The position numbers and the translations under genes were made by a program. A stretch of 64,000 nucleotides of DNA from Medakamo hakoo (taxonomy: Eukaryota > Chlorophyta > Trebouxiophyceae > Coccomyxaceae), in assembly GCA_026636295.1 (NCBI GenBank), contig CP089453.1, positions 682,001-746,000 of the forward strand, in the 5' to 3' direction. The first letter of the stretch is position 1; the number at the start of each line of letters is the position of its first letter. Shown here piece by piece: positions 11,406 to 22,320 of this stretch. Below the pieces are notes generated by a model. That model ran no database searches and was not told the origin of the DNA. It was given only the letters and a program-made list of their open reading frames with translations.

Positions 11406-13495
11406 ATGGCGCCCGCCACTGCCACCACGACCGTAACGGCCATCCCGACCGTCAACACGACGACGGAATCGCTGCAGCTGGTAAGAGAGAGGGAGAAGTG
11501 CGGGCCGCCTGTCGAGCGCGACGCGTTTGCGCAGCCCACCCGGCTCACACGCGCCCTCGGCACTCACATACTCCCTCCCCACCCACACCCGTCCACCCCA
11601 GATCCGGTGCCTGCTGCGTGTGGTGCGTGTTGGGTGGTGTCCGAGGGAAGGCGTGGAGGAGTGGGACGCAGCGAAACGAAAAAATAAACACTCACCCACT
11701 CCGCTTGCCTCCCAAAACACAAACTCTAGTCCGTCTTCCACGTCGCCTACCTGCGCGGCCTGTTCCCCGAGAAGGAGTTCATGCCGGTGGACATGCAGAA
11801 CCTGGACGGTGGGTGGTGCGGGCGTGCCGAGGGCTTTCTTATTGCGGCCGCGATGGGTACGCGCGCGCTGCGCTGGGCCCTCCTCCCAGCCAACCCCCTT
11901 CCCTGCCCTCAACTCACCACGCCTCGGCCCTCGACCCTCCAACCATCCCACCCCACAACCAGGCTTGCAAGTCTCCATGCTGAAGCCCTCCACGCCCGCC
12001 GCCCAGGCCCTCGTCCAGTGGGTGGACGTCGGCGTCGCGGACGCGCTGGCGAAAGGCTACCTGTCCACGCTCCAGTTTGGCATCGCCGCCACGCCCGACT
12101 GCGCCCAGCTGATCGAGGTGAGGGACGGGAGGGAGGAGAGAGGGTAGGACGCAGAGGGATCCGAGGCGGCGCGGGCGGCTGTGGGATCGACTGCTGGGGC
12201 CGCCGCCCCGCATAAAAAAAACAAAAAAGCGCATGCGCCGGGAAAAAGAGAGAGGGGGGAGCGTCACCCGCCCCGCGCGACCGCTCCACCCCACGCCTCC
12301 TCTCTCTCCCCGTCCTCCGACCCAACACACTCAAACCAACCAACAGACCTACACCTACAAGTTCACGTACGCGGACGACTCGTCCGTGTCCGGCATGCAC
12401 ATGGTCGGCGGCGCGGGCGCGGCCGGGCGGTCCGCGTCGACGGGCGCCCTGGCCCAGCCGTCGTCCAAAGCCACGCTGCAGACCGTCAAGGCGGGCGTCG
12501 TCACCATGATCCGGTCCCTCGTGCAGCTGTGCCAGACGCTCGCGCCCGTGCCCGCCCAGCACCACCTGTTCATCAAGCTGACGTACCGCGCCCACACGCC
12601 GGAGGGGTACGAACCGCCCGGCGGGTTTGCGCCCGCTGCCGCCGCCGACGCCATCCACCGGGCCGTGTACACGTCCAAGCCCTTCACCTTTGACGCCGGC
12701 GCCGTCCAGACGCGCGCGCACGCCGTGTCGCTGGGCCTGGCGTCCACGCTGGACGCCATGACGGTCGGCGGCCTGGCCGGCGGCTCCCAGCCCGTCCGCG
12801 CCGAGTCGGGCGAGTGCGCGTCCCTGTCCATGCTGCTGTCCGAAAAAGTGGTGCGTGGTGGCGGCGGGTCGGGCGGCGGCGTCGCGGCGGCGGGGAAGGC
12901 GCTGGCCGGCCTGGGCCTGACCGCCGTCACCGAAGACGACGAGGACATGGTCTCGTCGCAACAAGTGCCGACGCCGGCCGTGGACGCCGCCGCCGCTCTG
13001 GCCGCCGTCCGCGGCCACTGCTTCGCCGCGGCTGCGGCGGCGGCCGACCGCGCCGGCACGCGCAAGAAAGGCCGTGGCGGCGGCGGCGGCGGCGGCGCGC
13101 CGTTCACCGTCGAGTACGCTGGCCTGGTCGCGTGCTTCGCCGAGCTGTCCATCCCAACGCTGGACGCAGCCCTGGCGGCTTTGGTCCGCGAGGGCGTCCT
13201 GGCCACCGCCGACGGCGGGAAAGCCTACACGGTCGTGGGCGGCTGCTCGACGGCGGGTCCATCCTGCCTGGGCGGCATGGTGTCCGGGTCTGAGGGTGGT
13301 GGCGTGAGCGAGCGTTCCGTCGGCGCGCCATCCAAGAAGGCGGCCGCGGCTGCCCCGCCGCCGCCGGCCAAGAAGCGGGCGAAAAAAGTGTCGATGGTGA
13401 AGCAGCCCGGTGGCGGTGGCGGTGCCTGTGGCGGTGGTGGTGGTGGGGCGGCGCGGGGTGGGGTGCGCGCGAAGTCGCGCCTGAACCGCGGGTGA
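11406..13495 (+). CDS. HORMA-domain meiotic axis protein (HOP1/ASY1 family)
   Basis: Five exons: 11406-11480, 11602-11622 (only 21 nt), 11730-11808, 11963-12117 and 12347-13495, encoding 492 residues. HOP1/ASY1 proteins assemble the meiotic chromosome axis. The HORMA domain covers about residues 20-260: ESLQLIRCLLRVSVFHVAYL, LFPEKEFMPVDM, then LNKG-like KGYLSTLQFGI and ETYTYKFTYAD. The last is formed exactly across the exon 4/5 junction, which supports the model. Residues about 375-425 (YAGLVACFAEL..ALAALVREGVLATADGGKAY) look like a winged-helix module. The Lys- and Gly-rich tail (KKRAKKVSMVKQP) may hold the closure motif and nuclear signal. A mitotic HORMA role cannot be excluded. Confidence 0.85.
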
Positions 13496-13648
13496 ATGGT
13501 GGGTGGGGGGGGAGAGAAATGGAGAAATTCGCGCGTGCCTGGAAAGAGAAAGTGAGCGTGTGAAGGTGGAGGAACTAAAGAAGACACACTCTGCGACACA
13601 CACACAAACACGACGCCCCTCGAGCCCAAGCCCGCACCACCCATGCCT

Positions 13649-14282
13649 CTACTCTACGGCACCAGCCCCACCTGGGCACCATAATTCTACGTGCGCGGCA
13701 AGCCGCGCGACCGCCACCTGCCCGCCGCACGCCTCACACACCACGGTCGCCCCACCGTCGCCCGCGGGTAGAATGGACGCCGGCGGCGTGGTCGCGGCCG
13801 CACCAGACCCGCCCGCCTCCTCCTCCATGGGCACGCCCCCACCGCCCTCCGCCTCCGCCACCCGCCGGCTCGCCTCCAACGAGCACTGGGCCAGCAGACC
13901 CGCCAGCGCGTTGACGGCGGCTGAGGGCGGCTGCTGCGCCTGGTTGCTCCCGCCTCCCTCCACCAACGCCGACACCGTGTTTGTCAGTGCGGTCAGCGCA
14001 TTCTCCGGCGTGCCCAGCTCTTGCAGGGCGGCCATGAGCGTCTGGTGTGGTTGTGCGTGTGTGTGTCGTGGAGTGCGTGAGAGGGAGGATGGAGCGAGAG
14101 GTTGGTCGCGCACGGAAGAAAAACAACACGACGCGCCCTCTCCCCGTCCCGCTCACGTTCAATGCCGCGACGGGGTCACACGCGTCCAGCTCAGACCTCG
14201 CCCGAGCTATCAGAGTCTTGACCCGGCCTAAACCAGCGTCCAAGCTGGACGAGGATGGAGATGGCTGGTCGCTGTCCTGCAT
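13649..14282 (-). CDS. small zinc-finger protein, finger resembling SGF11
   Basis: Exons 14282-14157 and 14041-13649 encode 172 residues; the junction joins VAALN to TLMAALQELG in phase 0. The N-terminal third is helical (ALTALTNTVSALVE). A low-complexity acidic and Ala-rich linker follows. The C-terminal finger is CEACGGQVAVARLAAHVELWC. Its spacing C-x2-C-x11-H matches the finger of SGF11, the SAGA deubiquitinase-module subunit, but the last gap is H-x4-C rather than x3. The N-terminal SGF11 helix is not obvious to me, so this could be another single-finger adaptor. It shares the strand with snurportin, whose stop lies 202 bp upstream of this start codon. Confidence 0.55.
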
Positions 14283-14484
14283 TGGGTTTCTTTTTTGGTT
14301 CGTCGCGCCGCACGCTCAAAGCCCTGGCTGGGACCGTGCGACACGCGTGTCCGGTGCTGAGACTCACGCACGCGCGTCTGCCATTTCGGCGCAAGCGTAA
14401 AAAAGAAGAGTGAAGCCCCAGGACACGGAAGAAAAGCGAAGAATGAAGAAACAACACACTAGGCGCTACGAAAACACTCGCTCC

Positions 14485-15897
14485 TCAACCCACCATCCCG
14501 TCCTCTCCTCCTCCCCCGGCCGCCGCCGCACACAACGCCTCCAACCCCACCGCCCTGCCACTTCGCACGCCCCACTGGAACAGCAGCTTCGACATGGAGT
14601 CCGGTCGCCCGGGTGGCCTCCGCTGGCGGCCCGGCGTCAGGGCGGGCTCCACCGCGCTCACGCTCACCGCAACAGGCCGCCCATCCCCAGCAGCGTCAAA
14701 CGCAAAGCCGGCGGGGGAGATGGACGCGCGGACGAGCGTGCCAGGCGCCAGATGAGGCAGCGGCACCGGCGTCGCGCCGTCCGGCCCGACGGCCGCCAGC
14801 GACACCGGCGGGTCGTCGCCCGTCTCCAAGGCGCCGCGCACGCCAACCTTCATCAGCGCAACCTGGGGCGGCCCGTCGCCGCGCCCGTCCCACCCGTCCA
14901 CGCCGTCGACCACGTGACGCGAGCAGGCGGCGTCCTTCCACAGCAGGGTCAGGGGCGTGGAGGCGCCTGCAGCGTACGGCGCGGCCCGGTGGCGGAGCAG
15001 AACCCCGTCCGGGACGGGCCCCCCTCCAGGACCGTCAACCGTCGCCCACCGCGCGGCCGCCCTCAGGCCCGGTCCGTCGGCCGGCCAGGTCGGCAGCCCA
15101 CGCACGGGCACCCAGGGCAATGCGTCCTCGCCGCCGTCCATCCCGTCATCCTCCGCCGCGCCGTCCACCTCGTCCGCGACCTTGGACGCAAGCCAGGCCA
15201 CCCGAAACTCGGCGTCGCCGGCTGTCAGGTCGACGCCACCCCAGGACAGGAGGTCGAGCGCGTAGAGCACACCCGGCAGGTGCGGCACACCGGCTTTGGA
15301 AGGCGGCGCCCGCAACCCGTCCGGCTGCAGCACCGCGTCCAGCGCGACGGGCCCACCGCTCCCGCCTGGACACCCGCCAGGCAAGCCCGTCGCGACGGTG
15401 TGGAGCAAGGCGCCCGATTTCGACCGGATGGTCGTCCGGCCTCGCGCGGCGATGACCAGGCAGCGCACGCCCTCCGGGCGTGGGGTGGCCAGCCTGTTGA
15501 AAGTGTGAGAGGGCGGCGCGGTGAGGGTCCCAGTCCCTTGCGACCACCCCCCCTCCGTCCATGCCATCTCCCCACGCGCGCAACTGCCTCACCATTCCGC
15601 CGCCAGTCCTGCCGGCACGTCAACCATCCACTCCGGACCGGTCAGCGCGCCCGCGTACGCGGCGGTGGCGGCGGCGGCGCCGGAGCCTCGGCGGTGGTGT
15701 GGCTGGGGACGGTCGGCTTCCGCGCTCGCATCGCCTCCGCTCGCGGAGCTCGCCGCCAGTGCCGCGCGCGCCCGGGCGGTCGCCTGCTCGCGGGCGGCGC
15801 GTTGCAGGGCTAAGGCATCATCTCGGCGCCTCTCCAAGTAGGCGGCCGGGCCGGCGGCGGACCCCCCCGGGCGCAGCCGTTCTCGCCGGCGCTCCAT
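14485..15897 (-). CDS. SNUPN: snurportin-1 homologue
   Basis: Import adaptor that binds the m3G cap of spliceosomal snRNPs and hands them to importin beta. Exons 15897-15593 and 15493-14485 give 437 residues. Residues 1-45 form an Arg-rich IBB-like helix (ERRRERLRPGG..AYLERRRDDAL). The cap-binding domain begins at PEWMVDVPAGLAAEW, which is split by the intron, and continues with VIAARGRTTIRSKSGALLHT, LPGG, LYALDLLSWGGVDL and EFRVAWLASKV; this is the order found in human snurportin. The tail after residue 300 is longer than in animals and poorly conserved. Its start codon lies only 82 bp from that of the kinesin on the other strand. Confidence 0.88.
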
Positions 15898-15979
15898 ACG
15901 TTTGCGAGAGTGAGACCGCGGGCGCGCCGCTCGCAGACGCCCATTCCTTTTTCGCGTTTTTCCGGTCGACAACGCCACC
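15898..15979. promoter_or_regulatory. 82-bp bidirectional promoter, snurportin / kinesin-14
   Basis: The shortest divergent spacer in the window. It includes a T-rich core (CCTTTTTCGCGTTTTTCC) nearer the kinesin side. Confidence 0.5.
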
Positions 15980-18770
15980 ATGGAAAACGCCCGGTCCCGC
16001 ATTCCGCGCGCGCCGGTGTCGGCTCTGCAGGTCAGTAGGATCAGGGACGGAAAATGGGCGGTGCGCTGCACTGCAGCGACCGCCTCCCCAAACGTGTCCA
16101 CGCCGCCGCATGTGGTCGCGCCGAACGAGGTCTGCTCTTTCGCCGCCTCACGGCCTTCACGCGCTTCTCTCTCACACACAGGACGTCACCAACGCGAGCA
16201 CAGAACCGGCGGCGCCCAAGCGGAAAGCGACTGATGTCGAGCCACTGCCGGCCGCGCCAGCGGCCAAGCGCGCCGCGCGCGCGGCCGCGCCAACCACTTC
16301 CGCTCCGCCTCCGCCTCCACCAGCCACCGCAGCCGAAGAAGACTGGGCCGCCGTGGCCGCCCGCACGGGGTGGACCCCGTCCGACGCGCTGTCGCACAAG
16401 CTGGCCGTCAAGAAACGGGACCCTGTCGCGACCGTGCGCGACGCGCTGGCCGCCCACGTCAAGTGCCTGCGCGCACTCGGCTGGCACCTGTTAGCCGAGA
16501 GTGAACAGGCGCAAGCCCAGGCGGCTGAGGCTGCGGCGGCGGTCGAACGTGCGCGGGCGGACGTTGACGCTGTCGGTGCGCATGCTGCCGAAGCCGTGGC
16601 CGCAGCGCGGGCGGAGAGGGAAGAGGCGGTGTCGGCCGCGCGCGCGGCGGCGGACGAGCAGGTCGAAGCCGCGACAGCTGCGGCTGACGCGAAGGCCGCG
16701 ACGGCAGCGGAAGAAGCCGCTGCGTCCATCGCTGCTGCTCAAACCGCTGCGGAAGCGCGCATTGAAGCCGCCGAGGCGGCCGCCGCTGCCCGTTGCTCCG
16801 CCGCCGAAGCCGACGCAGCCGCCGCGCGCGAGCATGCCGACGCCGCCGCGGCCGCGCTGGAGGTCGCTCGTGCCTCGGCCGCCGCCGCCGAAGGCACGGC
16901 CGCTGCTGCTCACGCCCGCGCCGAAGCCGCTACGGCTGACGCGTCAGCTGCGACTGCCAAAGCCGCCGCCGCCGAAGCGGAAAGCCTGCGCCTGCGTGAA
17001 GCCTTGGCGGACGCAAAGGCGGTCGCGGCCGAAGCGACGGCGCGCGCGGAGGCGGGCGCGGCCGCCCTGGCGTCGGCCCAAGAGTACGCGGCGGGGCTGC
17101 AAGCCGTCACGGTCAAACAAGCGGCGGATTTGGCGGCGGCGGGCGAGGCGGCGGCCGCCCTGCACGCCGAAAAGGCCGACCTGGCCATGCAGCTGGCGGA
17201 ACTGAAAGGCGGCGCGGCCGCGGCCGGTGAGGCGGCCGCGGCCGCCCGCACTGCCGTCGCGACGGCCGATGAGGCCCGGTCTGCCGCCCTCGCCGAAGCC
17301 GCCCGGCTGCAAGGCCAGGTCGCTGCCCTCGTCACTGAGCGGGACGCGGCCCTGGCGTCCGCGACGGCGGCGCGGGAGGAGGCGGCGGCCGCGCGTGCGC
17401 GCCTGGAGGGAGAAGCCGCAGCGGCCGGTGCTGCGGTGGAACGGGCCGCCGCCGCCGGCACTGCTGTCTCGTCCGGCCTGGCAGACCAGCTCGCCGTTGC
17501 GCAGGCCGCCCACCGCGCCGCGTCCGCGCTGGCCGACTCCCGCGGCGCCGAGGTTGAAGCGCTGAGAGCGACGGTCGCGGGGTTGGAAGCCCGCCTGGCG
17601 GCCGCCGCGGCCGACCTGACCGCGGGCGAAGCGCTCCGCAAACAAATGCACAATACCATCCAGGAACTGCGCGGCAACATCCGGGTGTTTTGCCGGGTCC
17701 GCCCGCCGTTGCCAGGGGAAGGCGCCGCGGCGGTGCGGGAGGCTGGGAGCGGCGACACGGCCGGCCGTGGCCTGGAACTCACCGTCGCTGGTCCGCCCGC
17801 CGCCCCACCCGCCACGCATGCCTTCACATTTGACCGCGTCTTTGGCCCCGCCGCTTCCCAGGCCGACGTGTGGGCTGAGGTCGAACCCCTGGTCCAGTCC
17901 GTCGTGGACGGCTACCGGGCGTGCGTCCTGGCGTACGGTCCCACGGGCACGGGCAAAACCCACTCGATGCTCGGCAGCGCGGCCGACCCGGGCCTCATCC
18001 CGCGCGCCATCGACCGCTTGTTTGACGCGACGGCTGCGATGGAAAAGAGCGGCTGGACGTGGAGCCTGACCGGCCGGGCCGTGGAAATCTACAATGAAGA
18101 GGTCGTCTGCCTGTTGGGCGGCGTGCCGCCCGCCGGCGGCAAAAAACACGCCATCACGCACAGTGACGCGGACGGGTCGACGACCATCGCGCACGCCGTC
18201 TCCGTCGACTGCGCCGACCGGGACGCCGTGGCTCGCTTGGTAGCCAAAGCGTCTGCCGCCCGGGCCATGGGCGCGACGGACGCCAACGCGGCCTCGTCCC
18301 GGTCGCACGCGGTCGTCATGCTGAGCCTGCGCGGCGAGAACGCGTCGAGCGGCGCGCGCTTGGTCGGCGGCCTGAATTTGGTCGACCTGGCCGGCTCGGA
18401 ACGCTTGAAACGGTCCGGCGCGGAAGGCGACCGCCTGAAAGAAGCCCAGGCCATCAACAAGAGCCTGGCCGCGTTGGGCGACGTGATTGCGGCGCTCGGG
18501 TCGGCGCCGCCCGCTGGACGGAGCGGTGGCAGCGGCGGCGGCGGGAGCGGGCCTGCGCCCACCCCTGCCGCGTCTCACATCCCGTACCGCAACTCCAAGC
18601 TGACCTGGCTGCTGGCGCCGTCCCTCGGTGGTGGGGCCAAGGTGTTGATGCTGGTGGCGGCGGCTCCCGGAGCGGCTTGCGCGGGCGAGACGCTGTGCTC
18701 CCTGCGCTTTGCGGCCAAAGTGAACGCGACCGAGGTCGGGACGGCGCGGCGCATGATGGCCAGGAAGTGA
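15980..18770 (+). CDS. kinesin-14, C-terminal minus-end-directed motor
   Basis: Exons 15980-16030 (17 codons) and 16182-18770 encode 879 residues. Such motors act in spindle pole focusing. The neck and motor start at ELRGNIRVFCRVRP near residue 511, the kinesin-14 hallmark of a motor after the stalk. Switch I is ASSRSH, switch II DLAGSE, and IPYRNSKLTWLL is present. The P-loop reads YGPTGTGKTHSM: it still fits G-x4-GKT, but Pro replaces the usual Gln of YGQTGSGKT. The stalk (about 80-505) is a heptad-rich helix built mostly of Ala, Glu, Arg and Asp, extreme in Ala, as expected at this GC content. The stop lies 63 bp from that of the TPR-J gene. Confidence 0.9.
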
Positions 18771-18833
18771 GTGGGAGGGGGAGGGGGGGGGGTTGGTGTG
18801 TGATCCTTCATCTCCTTTCGTTAACACATGTCT

Positions 18834-20369
18834 TCATCTCCGTACGATGGCCTCGTACGCGGCGCGGGCGTGGACGAAATCCGTGGACGGCGCGGCGCCC
18901 TTGCTTTTGTCCGGGTGGGTGCGGCGGGCGGCCGCCGCAAACGCGGCACGGACGGCGCGGCGGGACGCGCCGGGCGCCAGGCCCAGGGCCGCGTACGCGG
19001 ACGCAGGGCCACATGTTGCCGTGCACGCCTCCCGGCGCGGTGGTGGGTGTGGGTGAGCGTCGTCGTCGTCGTCGTCGCTGCTGCTGGTTTCCTCTCCCAG
19101 GCAGGCGCGAGCGGCCGCCGCAGTCGCCCCCACCAAGCCGGGCCAGGTCGGCTCGACGGCCGCCAGCGCGCGCAGGGCCTCACAGGCCGCGACCGCGTCG
19201 CCTCGCTCTCCACGCTTTGTCAAAGCTCGTGCCTTTGCCCACAGTGCTGCCGGGTGGTCGCCCACGGCGGCCAGGGCGGCGTCAACAGCGGCGAGAGCGG
19301 TGCGCTGGTCAGGCGCAAATCCAGCGAGGGTGGTGTGGGCGCGGGCGGCCAGGCCAGGAGCGGCGGCTGCGAGAGCAGCTTGTCCATGAAACAGAGCAAT
19401 CAAGGCGTCCACAGCCAGGCGACAGCTGTCGAAATCGCTCGCGCCGTCCAACGCTGCGAGCGCGGGCTCAAGGGTGGATGACAGCCAGGCTGCGAGGGCG
19501 GCCGCACGACCTTCGACCTCGCCTCCCAGCGCCGCCACCGCGTCCTCCCCCCGCCCGCCACGCCACGCCGCCTCAGCTTCCAAGTAGGCGCGGTCGGAAG
19601 AGGTGGCCGGCAAAGCTTTCACAGCGTCAGCCGCATCGCCGGGGCGGCCGACGAGGAGCAATGCTTCCACGACCGCGACCGCGTGCGCCGGGTCGGCCGC
19701 GGCCGCGGCTTGGGCAGCAGCCAGCAAGGCTGCGGCGTCGTCGAGCGGCGGCGGGACGAGAGGCAGGCGAAGACGAGGTGGCGGGACTGTGGAGCCGGGT
19801 ACCACAGCCGCCGCCGTGCCGTCGGCGGCCCGGCCCAACCGCTCGAGCGCGGCTGCAACGCGCGCGCGCGCCCGGGCGTAGCCCGGCTCCAGTCGGGCCG
19901 CGTGCTGTGCGGCCTCTAACGCGGTCTCCAACAAAGCCCGCAAGTGCGGTGGGTGGGGTGGGCGGGAGTCGCCCGCCGCCGCCAGGGCGGCAGCCGCCCG
20001 GTTGGCCGAAAACACCGCCCGCCCGGGCGCGAGGCGGACCGCGTCGGCGAACGCCGCCAGCGCGTCGGCGTGCCGCCCGGCCTTCAACGCCGCCACGCCC
20101 GCGTCATTGGCTGCCTCAGCCCTCCTGCCATCGTACTCTCCGTCGGCCCACCAGGGCGTGCAGGACAGGTCGGCCGCCTGGCGGGCGGCCAGCGCGTCCA
20201 GGGCGGCGGTTTCGTCGGCCGCGGCCTGGAGCAGGGCGGCAGCTTCCCCGGCGTGTGCGCCGTCCAACAGGCCTGCGGCGCGGGCTCGGGATTCCAGGTC
20301 GGCCAAAGCAGATGCCCGCCACGTGGTGCCGGCTGTGAGCGGGTCCAGGAGCGGGGGAGGGGGAGGCAT
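18834..20369 (-). CDS. TPR and J-domain co-chaperone (DNAJC7-like)
   Basis: Single exon, 511 residues from the ATG at 20369-20367. TPR-like helices fill about 85-210 (AANDAGVAALKAGRHADALA, AVFSANRAAAALAAAGD, RLEPGYARARARVAAALERL) and again 240-430. The J domain occupies about 455-511: YAALGLAPGASRRAVRAAF then RRTHPDKSKG, with an intact HPD, so it should stimulate an Hsp70 ATPase. TPR-J proteins of this layout hand clients between Hsp70 and Hsp90. A good acceptor-like CTCTCTCTCCAG lies 24 nt upstream of the ATG, so a 5' UTR intron or an extra N-terminal exon is possible. Confidence 0.8.
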   Translation of the reverse strand: MPPPPPLLDPLTAGTTWRASALADLESRARAAGLLDGAHAGEAAALLQAAADETAALDALAARQAADLSCTPWWADGEYDGRRAEAANDAGVAALKAGRHADALAAFADAVRLAPGRAVFSANRAAAALAAAGDSRPPHPPHLRALLETALEAAQHAARLEPGYARARARVAAALERLGRAADGTAAAVVPGSTVPPPRLRLPLVPPPLDDAAALLAAAQAAAAADPAHAVAVVEALLLVGRPGDAADAVKALPATSSDRAYLEAEAAWRGGRGEDAVAALGGEVEGRAAALAAWLSSTLEPALAALDGASDFDSCRLAVDALIALFHGQAALAAAAPGLAARAHTTLAGFAPDQRTALAAVDAALAAVGDHPAALWAKARALTKRGERGDAVAACEALRALAAVEPTWPGLVGATAAAARACLGEETSSSDDDDDDAHPHPPPRREACTATCGPASAYAALGLAPGASRRAVRAAFAAAARRTHPDKSKGAAPSTDFVHARAAYEAIVRR

Positions 20370-20481
20370 CGTTGGTGCGCGACTGGGCCCGACCTGGAGA
20401 GAGAGGGGGCTGGAGGGGAAGAGTGGGTTAACTGACGCGCCCCGCCGCGCGCACCCACACCCCCCATCACAAACCCGGGGT
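20370..20481. promoter_or_regulatory. 112-bp bidirectional promoter, TPR-J / rRNA methyltransferase
   Basis: Compact divergent spacer. It carries a CT-tract with an AG that looks like a splice acceptor for the minus-strand gene. Confidence 0.4.
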
Positions 20482-22320
20482 ATGCCTCCTCTGCGAGCGT
20501 CCGCCGCGGCCGGCCCGGCCCGACGGCCTCCCACCCCGCGCAGCCGTGCGCCACCGCCACCGCCTACCCAGCCACCCAGGCGGAAAGACAAGGGTCCCTG
20601 GAAGGCCAAACGCCCGCCGCCGGACGCGCGGACGGCCGCAGTTGAACAGGTTGGTCCAGACGGAAGGGCGTGGCTGCTGGCGAGGCTATGTAGTACAGAG
20701 GCCTTCCGCCACGCGCTGCCCTCCACTCACCCTCCCTTCCCTCTCACACACACAGCTCGTGCGCATTGAGGACGGCGCGTACATCGGGCTGCTGGACCGG
20801 GCCGACGGCGCCGCGGTGGACGAGGAAGCGGACGCCAACTCGCTGGCCGTCGATGCTGCGGCACGCCGCCGCACGACAGAACTGGTGGCGGGGACGACGC
20901 GCTGGCGCCGCCGCCTCGATTTCATTGGGTCCACACTGGCGGGGAGGTCCATGGCCGAGGTTGACCCGGCGGTGCGCCAGATCCTGAGGCTCGGTGAGTC
21001 TGGCAGGCGTGTCGGAGGGTGGGACCCCATGCGACTCCCCCTGCTCCACCACCACGGCCGCGTTGCATCCAGCGTAGCCTTGCTCCAACCCCGCCTCCCC
21101 CCCCTCCCACCCCCCGTCCACCAGGTCTCTACGAGCTGACCGACCTGGACACCCCGCCCCACGCCCTGTCTGCGCACGTCGACCTGGCGCGAGCCGCTGC
21201 CAACGAAGGCGCGGCCGGGCTGGTCAACGCGGTCCTGCGCCGGGCCGCGGACCTCAAAGCCGCCGGCGACTTGCCAGACCCGGTGCCAGACGCGGCCTCT
21301 GCGTCCTCTCCCTCCGCCGCCGCCCGCGCCCGCCTGCGCGCCCTGGCCGTCTCCACCTCCCACCCGGACTGGATGGTGAAACGCTGGCTAGGGCGGTTTG
21401 GCGAAGCCGACACGGCAGCCTTGCTGGCCTGGAACAATGCCCGGCCGGCGCACTGCTTGCGCGTGGTGGGCGGCGGCGGCGGCGGCGGCGGCGCGGCCGA
21501 GCTGGCCGCGCTCCTCGCGGAGGGCGGCGCGACGACGGAGCCTGCGTCCTACCTGCCCTCCGATTTCGTGCGCGTGACAGCGGGCCTAGGCACGGCCCTA
21601 GCTCCCGGCGGCCCCGTCGCCACGGGCCGCGCCCAAGTCCAGGACGAGGCGGCCGGGCTGGTCGTTGCGGCCGCGCTCGACCCGAGGCCTGGCGAGCGCG
21701 TCCTGGACGTCGCTGCCGCGCCGGGAGGCAAAGCCCTGTACGCGGCCGCCAGGATGGGCGGGCAGGGCACGCTCGTCGCCCGGGACGTGTCTGCAGCCCG
21801 GCTCAAGCCGCTGGCCAGGGCCGCGGCGTCGCAAGGCCTGCGCGTCGGCTCGTTCCTCGTCATCGAAGCAGGCGACGGCCGGGCCGGCCCGCCCCCGTTT
21901 GCCCTGGACAGCCCGGCCTCGCTCTTTGACCGCGTCCTGCTGGACGCGCCCTGCTCCGGCACGGGCGTCCTAGCCAAACGCGCTGACTTGCGCTGGCAGC
22001 GGACGGCGGACGATTTGGCCGGCCTGGCCGGCCTGCAGGACGCGCTGTTGGACGGCGCGGCCGGCTGGGTCGCGCCGGGCGGGCTGCTCGTGTACTCGAC
22101 CTGTTCCCTGGAGCCGGAGGAAAACGCGGAGCGCGTCGACGCGTTCCTGTCCAGGCCGGCGGGCGCGGATTTCGAGGTCGAGCCCATCCCGCTGGCAAGC
22201 CTCGGCCTCCCCCACGGCCTGACGTCGGCCGACGGCAGGTTTTTGGAGGTCTTGCCCCACCGCCACGGCGTGGACGGCGCGTTTGCTGCGCGGCTGCGCC
22301 GGAGGAAGGGAGTGCTGTAG
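20482..22320 (+). CDS. RsmB-type rRNA cytosine-C5 methyltransferase, probably plastid
   Basis: Exons 20482-20649, 20756-20993 and 21125-22320 encode 533 residues. Methylates a cytosine of small-subunit rRNA with SAM (RsmB: C967 of 16S). The N-terminal NusB-like domain, fused as in RsmB, ends with LYELTDLDTPPHALSAHVDL and AAGLVNAVLRR, formed across the third exon junction. HPDWMVKRWLGRFG opens the methyltransferase part. SAM motif I is DVAAAPGGKA near residue 329; motif IV DAPCSGTGVL near 409 and motif VI STCSLEPEENAE near 460 supply the two catalytic cysteines. The first 60 residues are basic and Pro-rich and could be a transit peptide. Bacterial-type ancestry suggests a plastid or mitochondrial ribosome target; this is inference. 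Confidence 0.85.

Noticed and set aside
14410-15813. Plus-strand open frame of 467 codons
   Set aside because: Antisense to snurportin; Arg/Pro/Ala-rich with no motif.
20390-20500. Extra 5' exon for the TPR-J gene
   Set aside because: An acceptor-like AG is present but I found no convincing coding exon upstream; at most a 5' UTR intron.
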